Shown here one piece after another: positions 1 to 7,610 of a stretch of DNA of 18,580 nt. Below the pieces are notes generated by a model. The model was not told where the DNA came from, did no database searches, and saw only the letters and a list, made by a program, of their open reading frames with translations. Source of the DNA: Chlamydiota bacterium (GTDB lineage: Bacteria; Auribacterota; UBA3054; B51-G9). Position numbers and translations under genes: made by a program. The number at the start of each line of letters is the position of its first letter. The first letter of the stretch is position 1. The stretch lies in assembly GCA_003648225.1 (NCBI GenBank), contig QMOL01000021.1, positions 1 through 18,580 on the forward strand, in the 5' to 3' direction.

Positions 1-1
1 A

Positions 2-454
2 TATAAAGGAACTGTTTGTTTTGTGAGTCATGATATTACTTTTGTCAGACGTATCGCTGAATCAATCATTTCTATCGCCGATGGCAATATAAAACGTTTC
101 CCGGGCGGATACGATTATTACAAAGAGAAGATGGATATTAATATTGAAACAATTTTGCCTGTTGAACATTCCCAAAAAGAAAAAACAAAAAAAAGTCAGT
201 TGACACGTGAACAACGAAAAAATATCAATAGAAAAACTAATCGTTTAAAAAAAATAATAAAAACCGCGGAAAGTAAAGTTGAGTCACTTGAAAATAAAAA
301 AACCGAATTGACAAAAGAAATCGAGTTAGCAAAAACTCATGACGATTATGAAAAAATACACAATAAATTGAAAAATATCGAAATGAATATTATGAAATAT
401 CTCGATGAATGGGAGACGGCAGAACAACAATTAGAAAAGGTAGGCAATAGATAG
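2..454 (+). CDS. ABC-F family ATP-binding protein, C-terminal part (5' end outside window)
   Basis: The reading frame is already open at base 2 and ends with TAG at 452-454, so this is the last ~150 codons of a longer gene. It opens with YKGTVCFVSHD, the H-loop region at the end of the second ABC ATPase domain. A short segment typical of ABC-F proteins follows (DGNIKRFPGGYDYYKEKM). The C-terminal ~80 residues are Lys/Glu-rich and predicted coiled coil, like the C-terminal domain of Uup/ABCF proteins. Such proteins are cytoplasmic ATPases acting on the ribosome (translation factors or resistance proteins) and have no membrane domain. A GTG lies at 23, but the homologous frame continues upstream, so it is not the start. 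The subfamily (Uup, EttA or other) cannot be decided from this fragment. A strong terminator follows 15 bp downstream. Confidence 0.88.
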   Translation, partial: YKGTVCFVSHDITFVRRIAESIISIADGNIKRFPGGYDYYKEKMDINIETILPVEHSQKEKTKKSQLTREQRKNINRKTNRLKKIIKTAESKVESLENKKTELTKEIELAKTHDDYEKIHNKLKNIEMNIMKYLDEWETAEQQLEKVGNR

Positions 455-468
455 TTCGGTGTTCAGTG

Positions 469-508
469 AAAAAAGAAGACGATAGAATTTTCCATCGTCT
501 TCTTTTTT
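469..508. terminator. Bidirectional intrinsic terminator
   Basis: A perfect 15-bp inverted repeat, AAAAAAGAAGACGAT at 469-483 and its complement at 494-508, with a 10-nt loop. Both strands end in a T-run after the stem. It can therefore terminate the ABC-F transcript (plus) and the tRNA-Asp transcript (minus), which converge here. Confidence 0.9.
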
Positions 509-513
509 ATCAG

Positions 514-590
<77 letters not shown>

Positions 591-626
591 AATTTATTTT
601 AGGTCAATATATCAAATTGGAGATAT

Positions 627-655
627 ATTTTATCCATTTTGAAAATTTTTTTCAA
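627..655 (-). promoter_or_regulatory. Predicted sigma-70 promoter for tRNA-Asp
   Basis: On the minus strand, -35 TTGAAA (655-650), a 17-bp spacer and -10 TAAAAT (632-627). The predicted start, near 620, gives a leader of about 30 nt before the mature tRNA end at 590. The promoter lies inside the hairpin that follows rpsA. Confidence 0.6.
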
Positions 656-662
656 GTGGATA
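631..662. repeat. Inverted repeat after rpsA stop, overlapping the tRNA promoter
   Basis: TATCCA (631-636) pairs with TGGATA (657-662), and TTGAAAA (639-645) pairs with TTTTCAA (649-655). The loop is 3 nt, with a small asymmetric internal loop (TT against G). It starts two bases beyond the rpsA stop codon. On the minus strand no clean U-tract follows, so it is a weak terminator at best and could instead be a 3'-end stabilising hairpin. Confidence 0.6.
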
Positions 663-663
663 T

Positions 664-2646
664 TTATTCTTTTTCAGCATTTTCTTTTGTATCATCGCTT
701 TCAGAAGTCTCCTTTTTTTCTTCATTTTCTTCAGCAGGAGTTTCTTCAGCTGCTTCTTCTTCAGCAGGAGTTTCGTCAGCTGCTTCTTCTTCTGCAGATG
801 CTTCAGCAGGTGCTTTTTCTTCTGCAGATGCTTCAGCAGGTGCTTTTTCTTCAGCAGGTGCTTCAGCTGCTTTTTCTTCAGCAGGTTTATCAAAAGAAGG
901 TATATCAATGTTAATGCTGGACTCAAACCGCTTTGCTTCCTGTTGCGGTTTTCCATCCGTTCCTGTCTCTCCACTATCGGCAGGTTCTAATTGTACCTGT
1001 TGACGTTCGTGTTCTTTAATACTGATAGCGATTCTTCTTTCAGTGGGATCGATACGAATAATCTGACCGGTAACTTCTTGTCCTACTTGTACAATATCCT
1101 TAACATTACCGACTTGTTTATCGGCGAGTTCAGAAATATGAATAAGGCCTTCGATTTCGTCACGCAGTTGAATAAAAGCGCCAAACGTTGTGATATTTGT
1201 GATTTTGCCTGTAACGGTATCGCCTTCAGAATAATGGTTAAATATTTTTTCCCAAGGGTCTTCGCTAAGTTGTTTAATTCCAAGAGCTATTTTATGTTCA
1301 TCAGGGCTGATAGAGATAACAACCGCATCAACTTTTGCGCCTTTTTTAAGTATTTCCGAAGGATGGTTGATTTTTCTTGTCCACGACATATCAGAAACAT
1401 GAATAAGTCCGTCAATTCCATCTTCAAGCTGAACAAAAGCGCCGTAATTAGTTACATTTCTAACAGTGCCTTTAACTTTCGCGCCGATAGGATATCGTTC
1501 TTCAATTGATTCCCAAGGATTATCTTGAGTTTGTCGTAAACCAAGGCTGATTTTTTGGTCAAAGGGACTAATACTAAGCACCATTGTTTCAACTACATCG
1601 CCTGTGGACACGAATTCAGAAGGATGATTAACTTTCTTAGTCCAGGAAAATTCAGAAATATGAATAAGTCCTTCAATTCCTTCTTCAAGTTCAACAAAAG
1701 CTCCGTAAGGGAGGATATTAACGATTTTACCTTTAACGAGGCTATTGATAGGATATCTTTCTTCAACATTAATCCATGGATTGTCAAACATTTGCTTGAT
1801 GCCGAGAGAAACACGTTCTTTATCATAATCAATTCCGATTATCATAGCATCAATTTCGCCGTTAAGTTCAAGTATTTCAGTGGGATGATTAATTCTTCCC
1901 CATTTCATATCGGTAAGATGAAGAAGTCCGTCAATTCCGTCAAGGTCAATAAACGCTCCGAAATCAGTAATGTTTTTGACCATACCTTTAACCACATCGC
2001 CAACTCTAACTTGTTCGAGGAATTTGCGTTTTTGGTCAGTACGTTCTTCATCAAGAAGTTCGCGTCTGGAAACGACAAGATTTCTTCGTTCATGATTAAC
2101 TTTAATAACTTTAACTTCGATATCTTCATTAATATAATCATCGATATTCTTGATATTTTGAAGAGCAATCTGCGAAGCGGGAAGAAAAGCTTCAATTCCA
2201 CCGATATCAACCATCAGTCCGCCTTTAACTTTGCGTTTTACTGTTCCTGTAACGCGAGCATCGCCTTCACATATTTCAAGAGTTTGGTTCCAGGCGCGGA
2301 GTCTGTCAGCTTCTGTTTTAGAAAGGTAAACATTCCCGTGTTTGTCTTCTTTTTCGATTAGAAGAATTTCTATTTCATCGCCCGGATTTACTTCATCAAT
2401 ATTTTCAAATTCATCTGTCTGAATGACGCCTTCGGCTTTCATACCGACATCAATCATTACTACAGAATTGGTTATTCTTACTACTTTACCGGTAATGATT
2501 GTTCCTTCCTGAACTTCAGGAATTGATTCATCATACCTTTGTTCCATTTCGTTTTGCGAAATTTCCTCGTAAGCGGAGTCTGTTATTCCGAGGCTTTCAA
2601 TATCAATAAGTAATTCCGGCACTGTTGTGTCAAATTCAGTTTTCAT
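664..2646 (-). CDS. rpsA: 30S ribosomal protein S1 with six S1 domains and repetitive acidic tail
   Basis: 660 residues. Six S1 (OB-fold RNA-binding) domains are visible at about 45-113, 124-200, 212-290, 299-378, 386-465 and 472-549. Domains 3-6 carry the typical FGAF or YGAF core and the GLxHxS/T motif (e.g. DGIDGLIHVSDMSW). Residues 550-660 form an Ala/Glu/Pro-rich acidic tail that includes a 10-residue repeat. The six domains match the Gram-negative type of S1, which binds mRNA on the 30S subunit and helps initiation on structured or SD-poor messages. ATG at 2646 has no SD (upstream bases AACCCTTAACCTATT). A good promoter lies about 165 bp upstream, so the leader is long. E. coli rpsA also lacks a canonical SD and is autoregulated. 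The tRNA-Asp gene follows downstream on the same strand. Confidence 0.97.
   Translation of the reverse strand: MKTEFDTTVPELLIDIESLGITDSAYEEISQNEMEQRYDESIPEVQEGTIITGKVVRITNSVVMIDVGMKAEGVIQTDEFENIDEVNPGDEIEILLIEKEDKHGNVYLSKTEADRLRAWNQTLEICEGDARVTGTVKRKVKGGLMVDIGGIEAFLPASQIALQNIKNIDDYINEDIEVKVIKVNHERRNLVVSRRELLDEERTDQKRKFLEQVRVGDVVKGMVKNITDFGAFIDLDGIDGLLHLTDMKWGRINHPTEILELNGEIDAMIIGIDYDKERVSLGIKQMFDNPWINVEERYPINSLVKGKIVNILPYGAFVELEEGIEGLIHISEFSWTKKVNHPSEFVSTGDVVETMVLSISPFDQKISLGLRQTQDNPWESIEERYPIGAKVKGTVRNVTNYGAFVQLEDGIDGLIHVSDMSWTRKINHPSEILKKGAKVDAVVISISPDEHKIALGIKQLSEDPWEKIFNHYSEGDTVTGKITNITTFGAFIQLRDEIEGLIHISELADKQVGNVKDIVQVGQEVTGQIIRIDPTERRIAISIKEHERQQVQLEPADSGETGTDGKPQQEAKRFESSINIDIPSFDKPAEEKAAEAPAEEKAPAEASAEEKAPAEASAEEEAADETPAEEEAAEETPAEENEEKKETSESDDTKENAEKE
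731..880. repeat. 30-bp tandem repeat encoding the S1 acidic tail
   Basis: About five 30-bp units, each encoding 10 residues. Units 791-820 and 821-850 are identical. Units 731-760 and 761-790 differ at one base. The unit at 851-880 is more divergent. On the protein the units read EKAPAEASAE or EEAADETPAE types. Because each unit is a multiple of three bases, changes in copy number would keep the frame. Confidence 0.9.
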
Positions 2647-2812
2647 AATAGGTTAAGGGTTAATCTTTTGTTAAATGTTGTTGAGTATCCGTTCAGGAAA
2701 TTCCTGTTGCCGTTTGAACCTCATTGTTATTCTTTTACCCACCGCTCACTTTGCGATAAAAACGAATATGGCAATTATTCGCTTCCGGATAATGTCCATT
2801 TAAAATAAATGG
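2647..2812 (-). promoter_or_regulatory. rpsA mRNA leader with several inverted repeats
   Basis: The predicted leader of ~165 nt contains three short inverted repeats. These are AAATGG/CCATTT (2796-2801 with 2807-2812) at its 5' end, CGAATA/TATTCG (2763-2768 with 2776-2781), and CAGGAA-A-TTCCTG (2694-2706). No SD precedes the rpsA ATG. Long structured leaders without an SD are known for autoregulated ribosomal protein genes, and a role in S1 autoregulation is an inference here. Confidence 0.45.
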
Positions 2813-2818
2813 TTGACT

Positions 2819-2847
2819 ATTATACACAAACTCCCTCTAAAAATCAA
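2819..2847 (-). promoter_or_regulatory. Predicted sigma-70 promoter for rpsA
   Basis: -35 TTGATT (2847-2842), a 17-bp spacer and consensus -10 TATAAT (2824-2819) on the minus strand. The -35 box overlaps the TGA stop codon (2844-2846) of the upstream MFS gene. The predicted start is near 2812. Confidence 0.75.
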
Positions 2848-4160
2848 CCGCTTTTAGTTCCCTTTTGTGGATTATCCGCTTTAAACGATAAAACGAAAAG
2901 GATTAAAACCACCGTTAAACAAAAATACGCGGCAGGACAATATGATTTTGATAAAGCAAGAGACTGGCTGAATATCCACGGTCCAACCGCGCTAAAAAAA
3001 ATTATTATCGACATATTGAGCCCGGTTATCGCGCCGAGATGCTTTTTTCCGAAATAAGTGGGCCATACTATAGTTAAAATCAACGCAAACAAACCGCTCA
3101 TAATTCCATTACCGATAATAACCGACCATATCGGCAGTCCTTCCTGTAAAAAAATCATACCTGTAATAGAAATGATCATTCCGAGAAGAAAAACCGACAA
3201 TAAATATTTCAACTTTATTTTATCACTAATCCATCCGCCGATTAACCGTCCGATTATTGAAATAAATGATGATGGAATAAAAATCATAAACGCTTCTTTG
3301 GTTGTCAAACCGGCTTTGGTAAATACCGATGCAACATGAAATGTCAACGCGGTGATATATAAAGCGCACATTGCAAGCGAGAGACTGAAAATCCAGAACG
3401 CGAAGTTATTTCGTGCTTCCTTTAGAGTGAATTGTTGTTTTGCGCTATGAATTGACTCGTTAGTTTTCTCTGCAATGCTTCCATCCGGAACGAGGCCGCA
3501 GTCTTCGGGATTATCCCTGTAAAAAAAAAGAACTATGAAAGAAAATAAAAGTCCGGCAATCAATCCACAAATGATCCATGCCATTTGCCAGCCTACTTTA
3601 CCAATAAGAGCGTCAAGTAATTTCGGCGAACTTGAAAAAGAAAAAGAAATGAAAATCCCTGTTATACCAACAACAAGTCCCCTCTTTCTGATGAACCATT
3701 TTGCCACCATGTTCCGTGATACCATAGTCAAAACACCCTGCCCGCAAAATCTTAACACGAAAAATCCAATTGTTAAAATACCGACTGTAATATATGTATC
3801 AGAAATGTATGAAAATGAAAACTTATGCACGGCAATTCCGGCAAATGACAGGCCGATGAGCGCGGCTCCCATTCCTAAAGCGGCAATACCTGCAACGAAT
3901 CGAACGCCAAATCTGTCGTACATTTTCCCCACTTTAATCAGAAAAAGCGAGCTTATGATTGTACCGACCATATAAGCGAAAGAAAATTGATTTCTCGTTA
4001 TGTTAAACGCTTTCAACAGATGTTCGGAGAAGGCTGAAACGCCGACTGTTTGTCCGGGCATACTCATTATAATACCAAGAGTACCAACGACAGCAATAAC
4101 CCAACCATAAAAGAAGGGGATTTTTTTGGGACTAAAAGGTTTATCCGGTGATAGAGTCAT
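2844..4160 (-). CDS. MFS transporter, possibly oxalate/formate antiporter-like
   Basis: 438 residues, mostly hydrophobic, consistent with the 12 transmembrane helices of the major facilitator superfamily. The N-terminal FFYGWVIAVVGTLG segment resembles OFA-type and monocarboxylate-type MFS proteins. The loop 2-3 signature is KVGKMYDRFGVR, and the equivalent in the second half is GGWISDKIKLKYL. A central cytoplasmic loop lies near residues 220-245. It probably moves a small organic anion across the inner membrane, but the substrate cannot be read from sequence. ATG at 4160 is the only start that keeps TM1, because the next Met lies inside it. There is no SD, and the predicted promoter places the mRNA 5' end almost at the ATG. 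The stop codon overlaps the rpsA promoter. Confidence 0.85.
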   Translation of the reverse strand: MTLSPDKPFSPKKIPFFYGWVIAVVGTLGIIMSMPGQTVGVSAFSEHLLKAFNITRNQFSFAYMVGTIISSLFLIKVGKMYDRFGVRFVAGIAALGMGAALIGLSFAGIAVHKFSFSYISDTYITVGILTIGFFVLRFCGQGVLTMVSRNMVAKWFIRKRGLVVGITGIFISFSFSSSPKLLDALIGKVGWQMAWIICGLIAGLLFSFIVLFFYRDNPEDCGLVPDGSIAEKTNESIHSAKQQFTLKEARNNFAFWIFSLSLAMCALYITALTFHVASVFTKAGLTTKEAFMIFIPSSFISIIGRLIGGWISDKIKLKYLLSVFLLGMIISITGMIFLQEGLPIWSVIIGNGIMSGLFALILTIVWPTYFGKKHLGAITGLNMSIIIFFSAVGPWIFSQSLALSKSYCPAAYFCLTVVLILFVLSFKADNPQKGTKSG

Positions 4161-4167
4161 AGCGAAT

Positions 4168-4196
4168 ATTCTACTATAATTTGACTATAAAGACAA
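4168..4196 (-). promoter_or_regulatory. Predicted promoter for the MFS transporter gene
   Basis: -35 TTGTCT (4196-4191), a 17-bp spacer and -10 TAGAAT (4173-4168). The predicted start falls at about 4161, next to the ATG at 4160. The -35 box sits inside the spacer of the divergent plus-strand promoter. Confidence 0.5.
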
Positions 4197-4209
4197 GGAT
4201 TCATATAAT
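4181..4209 (+). promoter_or_regulatory. Predicted sigma-70 promoter for the small membrane protein and APC permease
   Basis: -35 TTGACT (4181-4186), a 17-bp spacer and -10 TATAAT (4204-4209), close to consensus. The predicted start is near 4216. It overlaps the divergent MFS promoter by 16 bp. A possible leader hairpin, GAGGCA (4252-4257) with TGCCTC (4275-4280), lies downstream. Confidence 0.75.
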
Positions 4210-4294
4210 ATATAGTGCCCTTAACTTTTAACCGTGAATGCGCTATACGCCGAGGCAGGATATTTTTATTTTTTTGCCTCTAAAAACTAAAAAG

Positions 4295-4453
4295 ATGACA
4301 ATAAATATAATACTTGGTTCAATAATAATTTTTTTCGCATTGGGAATTATAATATTCATTTCCCTGCGATGTAGGTCAATTATTAATAATATCGCAAATA
4401 ACCCCAACCGGTCAACGCGAGAAACCCTTAAAGATTTAAATGGTCGACAATAA
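4295..4453 (+). CDS. Small single-TM membrane protein (hypothetical)
   Basis: 52 residues from ATG 4295. One strongly hydrophobic helix (about residues 4-24, containing ILGSIIIFFALGIIIFISL) is followed by a short basic polar tail. An in-frame ATG at 4238 would add 19 residues, and neither start has an SD. I chose 4295 because the protein then begins directly with the membrane segment. The last 14 bases overlap the start of the APC permease gene (ATG 4440, stop TAA 4451-4453), which suggests translational coupling, and both genes share the promoter at 4181-4209. I do not recognise the family. It may be an accessory peptide of the transporter, but that rests on position only. Confidence 0.5.
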   Translation: MTINIILGSIIIFFALGIIIFISLRCRSIINNIANNPNRSTRETLKDLNGRQ

Positions 4454-6698
4454 CCAGCACCTTTCTACTGAACTTTCACGCGAGCTAACCCTTTTCCACA
4501 TTACAATGATGGGATTAGGAATGATGATCGGCGCAGGCGTGTTTATCGGTATTGGCAACGCGATAGGTATCGTTGGCCCCGGCGGTGTGCTTTTAACTTT
4601 CGCGCTTAACGGTGTTATAGCTTTGTTCACTGCAATGTCGTACGCGGAATTAAGTTCGGCTATCCCAAAAGCAGGCGGAGCATATAATTTCGCGAGAATC
4701 GGTTTCGGACGCGGTCCGAGTTTCATAGCCGGATGGATGGAATGGTTCGCTTCAAGCATTGCGGGAAGCATGTATGCTATAGTTTTTTCTATTTACACTT
4801 TAAGATACCTGGAACATCTTGGTGTGCTTGGTCCCATTGCGAATTATATGCATTTAGCAGTTAAGACCACTGCGGTTCTTATTGCGCTTTTTTTCCTATA
4901 CATAAATTACCGCGGAGCTTCGGAAACGGGAAAAATCGGCGCGCTTTTCACACTTGGCCAAACTTTATTTATGGTTATCATCGGCATTGTTGGATTTTAT
5001 GTGGCTATTAAACATCCTGATCGCCTGCAAAACTTCAATCCTTTCCTTCCAAACGGTTGGGAAAGACTGCTTGTAACAATGGGATTTACTTATGTCGCTT
5101 TTGAAGGATACGAAGTAATCGCTCAAGCCGGTGATGAAGCAATCGACCCCAAGAAGAATCTGCCGAAAGCAATGATCTATTCCGTCTTAATTGTTACATT
5201 AACTTATGTCGCTGTCGCCTTTGCAACAGTTGTCGCTGTTAAAGCCGGAACTGTAGACAAAGCTCCATGGGAATGGATTGGAAGTTATGGTGCTAAGGGT
5301 TTTGGAGAAGCGGTGGCAAAGTTAATGCCATTTGCGAATTTACTTTTAACGCTTGCGGTTATTTTTGCTTCAACTTCAGCTCTTAACGCGACTATTTTTT
5401 CAGCTACGCGGGCGTCATTCGCACTTGGGCGTGACAAAATGCTTCCCTCATTTTTCGCAAAAATATCTCCGAAAAGAAAAACACCTTATGGTGCGTTGAT
5501 TTTTACAGGATTAATTGTGATAATTGTTGCTGCTTTTTTACCGACAATGCATGTTGCATCAAGCGCGAGCATAATGTTTTTATTTTTATTTTTTCTGGTA
5601 AATTTTTGTGTAATAAGAATCAGAATAAATATGTCGGATGAATTAGATTATGGTTTTTTAATGCCTTTATTCCCCTTGTTCCCTATTCTTGCAATTATTG
5701 CTCAAGCGGTTCTTGCTGTATGGCTGGTTCATATGAGTTTAATTGCGTGGATAATCGCGCCGTTATGGATTTTATCCGGAGTTCTGATTTACAATATTTA
5801 TTCAAAACATAATGTTTTGACTACCGAAGACGAGATAGTAATATTTGAAGAAGAAAAAGCTGAGAAAACTGAAAAACATAACATTATGATCTCCGTTGCA
5901 AATCCCAAAAGCGCATTGTCGCTTATCCGGAATACTTATAAATTATGCGATGCAAAAAATGCTCACGTGGAATTACTTCACATGGTGCCGGTTCCTGACC
6001 AGGTTGCACTTTCAGATGCAGATAAATATATGTCGGAAGGAAAAGAGGCAATTTATGAAACAATGATTTACCTTGTAAACTTTTTCCCGATAAGCACCAC
6101 TATTCGCTATTGCAGAAATATCGCGCGCGGGATAGTTAGCGCGGTAAAAGAAAAAAATATTCAAACCCTGATTCTCGGCTGGCACGGCAAGCCGAGAACT
6201 CACATTTTCAGCCTCGGAAGCACAATCGACCCGATAATTGAACGCGCTCCCTGCAATGTAGTGATTTTCAAAGATTGCGGGGACAAAGATTTTAAAAAAG
6301 TTTTTGTTCCGCTGGCCGGGGGGGGCAATGGAGCTTATGCTCTTGAAATAGCGAGTATTCTTGTAGACAAACTTGAAGGAGAAATCCTCGCTTTCACAGT
6401 TAAAAGCGGTAAAAAAGTTTTTGATATTAACAGCTTTGTCGAAACAAACAAACAAAGACTTCACATACCGATTGAGCGTGTAAAAACATTGGCTGTTGAG
6501 TCAAACAGTATAATTGACGCGATACTTTCAGAAGCAGACAATTATGATTTAATAGTTGTCGGAGGAACTGAACAACCGATGATTAGTCAAATAACTCATG
6601 CAACGATGCCCGAGCTTATTGCGCAGAAATGTCACACTCCGCTTGTTGTAGTAAAGGCTTCGGGAGGAATTAAATCATGGATCAAAAAATGGATATAA
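4440..6698 (+). CDS. APC-family amino acid permease fused to two universal stress protein domains
   Basis: 752 residues. Residues ~15-460 form an APC-type transporter with ~12 membrane helices. TM1 carries MMIGAGVFIGIG, the unwound substrate-binding motif, followed by AELSSAIPKAGGAY, typical of bacterial APC permeases. The cytoplasmic C-terminus contains two tandem USP-like domains (~478-610 and ~615-740), each with alternating beta strands and small-residue turns (e.g. LILGWHGKPRTHIFSLGS, LIVVGGTEQPM). USP domains often bind ATP/AMP, so transport may be gated by energy state. Family members import amino acids across the inner membrane, and the specific substrate is unknown. The gene has no SD and overlaps the preceding small membrane protein. 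A G8 tract at 6318-6325 lies at the start of the second USP domain. Confidence 0.9.
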   Translation: MVDNNQHLSTELSRELTLFHITMMGLGMMIGAGVFIGIGNAIGIVGPGGVLLTFALNGVIALFTAMSYAELSSAIPKAGGAYNFARIGFGRGPSFIAGWMEWFASSIAGSMYAIVFSIYTLRYLEHLGVLGPIANYMHLAVKTTAVLIALFFLYINYRGASETGKIGALFTLGQTLFMVIIGIVGFYVAIKHPDRLQNFNPFLPNGWERLLVTMGFTYVAFEGYEVIAQAGDEAIDPKKNLPKAMIYSVLIVTLTYVAVAFATVVAVKAGTVDKAPWEWIGSYGAKGFGEAVAKLMPFANLLLTLAVIFASTSALNATIFSATRASFALGRDKMLPSFFAKISPKRKTPYGALIFTGLIVIIVAAFLPTMHVASSASIMFLFLFFLVNFCVIRIRINMSDELDYGFLMPLFPLFPILAIIAQAVLAVWLVHMSLIAWIIAPLWILSGVLIYNIYSKHNVLTTEDEIVIFEEEKAEKTEKHNIMISVANPKSALSLIRNTYKLCDAKNAHVELLHMVPVPDQVALSDADKYMSEGKEAIYETMIYLVNFFPISTTIRYCRNIARGIVSAVKEKNIQTLILGWHGKPRTHIFSLGSTIDPIIERAPCNVVIFKDCGDKDFKKVFVPLAGGGNGAYALEIASILVDKLEGEILAFTVKSGKKVFDINSFVETNKQRLHIPIERVKTLAVESNSIIDAILSEADNYDLIVVGGTEQPMISQITHATMPELIAQKCHTPLVVVKASGGIKSWIKKWI
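6318..6325 (+). repeat. G8 homopolymer inside the permease-USP gene
   Basis: Eight consecutive G within an AT-rich gene, encoding part of LAGGGNGAY near residue 627. A single-base slip would truncate the protein in the second USP domain and leave the membrane part and first USP domain intact. Confidence 0.9.
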
Positions 6699-6757
6699 AA
6701 AGATGACTTTGTTTTATTGTCTTATAATCAATTCAAATTCGGCTTTTTCGGATACGG

Positions 6758-7609
6758 CTATTTATTTTCCAGAAAGCAGAGAATATTTGAGATTACGGAA
6801 TCTTTATCATAATCATAAATAATAACATGATTAGATTTTTTATATTCAATGATTTTTACGTTCTTTTTTTTCTCAAATAATGATTTTGTGTAGAGAAAAG
6901 ATGCTACTTTATCATTGATTGAGCCGACAACCAATGTCGGTACCTTAATTTGTGGAACACGTTTAACAGCTACTTGCGCCAAGCGTTCAAGCGAGTCATA
7001 AGAATCCAGGCGAATAATTTTTGAGCCCGGAATATATTTTTTATTACCTATAGGATCATTAATTGCGCCCAGAGTTAAATTAGGAATTCCCTGTATAAAA
7101 CGCGCAAAAAAACGTGATACTTTCCATATAAAGTTATTTGCAGTCGTTAAAGAATAAAACGGAGCAATAAGAACAAGTTTGTCTATTTTGTTCGTTGCCG
7201 CGGCAATAGTGGAAATAGTTCCTCCCATAGAAAAACCAACAATAGAAACCTTCCCGTCAGATACTTCTATTTCATTACTAACAAGATTGTTAATCCATTT
7301 AATATAATACTCCGGCTGGTAATCATGGAAATCTGATGAATAATTCTGCTTGAGCTGTCCTGGTGTTGCAGGGAGAACAACTCGATAGCCCCGATTCATA
7401 AGTTTAATTGCTAAAGGTTTAAAATCGAAGGGGCTGCCCGCGAAGCCGTGAATCATAATAACTGTATTTGAATTATAATTATTTGTGGGTATAAGTTCCT
7501 GCTTACCTGTTTGCCATAAATTATCCGGATTAACGGATTGAGGAAAAGCGGAATTTATCAAGATTCCCGCAAAACACAAAGTAAAAATAATTTTATTAAA
7601 ACACAACAT
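6758..7609 (-). CDS. Secreted alpha/beta-hydrolase (carboxylesterase/lipase-like)
   Basis: 283 residues from ATG 7609. An N-terminal signal peptide (IIFTLCFAGILINSAFPQ) predicts export. The alpha/beta-hydrolase fold is indicated by the oxyanion-region HGFAGSP (from residue ~54), the nucleophile elbow GFSMGG (Ser127), a likely acid in GSINDKVAS (Asp233) and a late His in KKSNHVIIYD (His261). This order matches carboxylesterases and monoglyceride lipases, which cleave carboxylic esters. The longer frame to 7630 starts with TTG inside the DUF3047 gene, so I prefer ATG 7609, one base after that gene's stop (TAA-G-ATG). It is the last gene of the minus-strand operon and converges with the permease gene. 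The substrate is unknown. Confidence 0.82.
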   Translation of the reverse strand: MLCFNKIIFTLCFAGILINSAFPQSVNPDNLWQTGKQELIPTNNYNSNTVIMIHGFAGSPFDFKPLAIKLMNRGYRVVLPATPGQLKQNYSSDFHDYQPEYYIKWINNLVSNEIEVSDGKVSIVGFSMGGTISTIAAATNKIDKLVLIAPFYSLTTANNFIWKVSRFFARFIQGIPNLTLGAINDPIGNKKYIPGSKIIRLDSYDSLERLAQVAVKRVPQIKVPTLVVGSINDKVASFLYTKSLFEKKKNVKIIEYKKSNHVIIYDYDKDSVISNILCFLENK

Positions 7610-7610
7610 C

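Noticed and set aside
731..880. CRISPR-like regularity of 30-bp units
   Set aside because: The units are contiguous without spacers and encode an in-frame peptide repeat within rpsA.
630..1003. Ser/Ala-rich and Lys/Leu-rich frames over the 3' end of rpsA
   Set aside because: They are alternative readings of the 30-bp repeat and are low in complexity.
1555..2361. 268-codon open frame antisense to rpsA, and a similar one at 991-1509
   Set aside because: Both lie wholly opposite well-conserved S1 domains. They have no recognisable domains and an odd Phe/Asn/Ile-rich composition, as expected for shadow frames.
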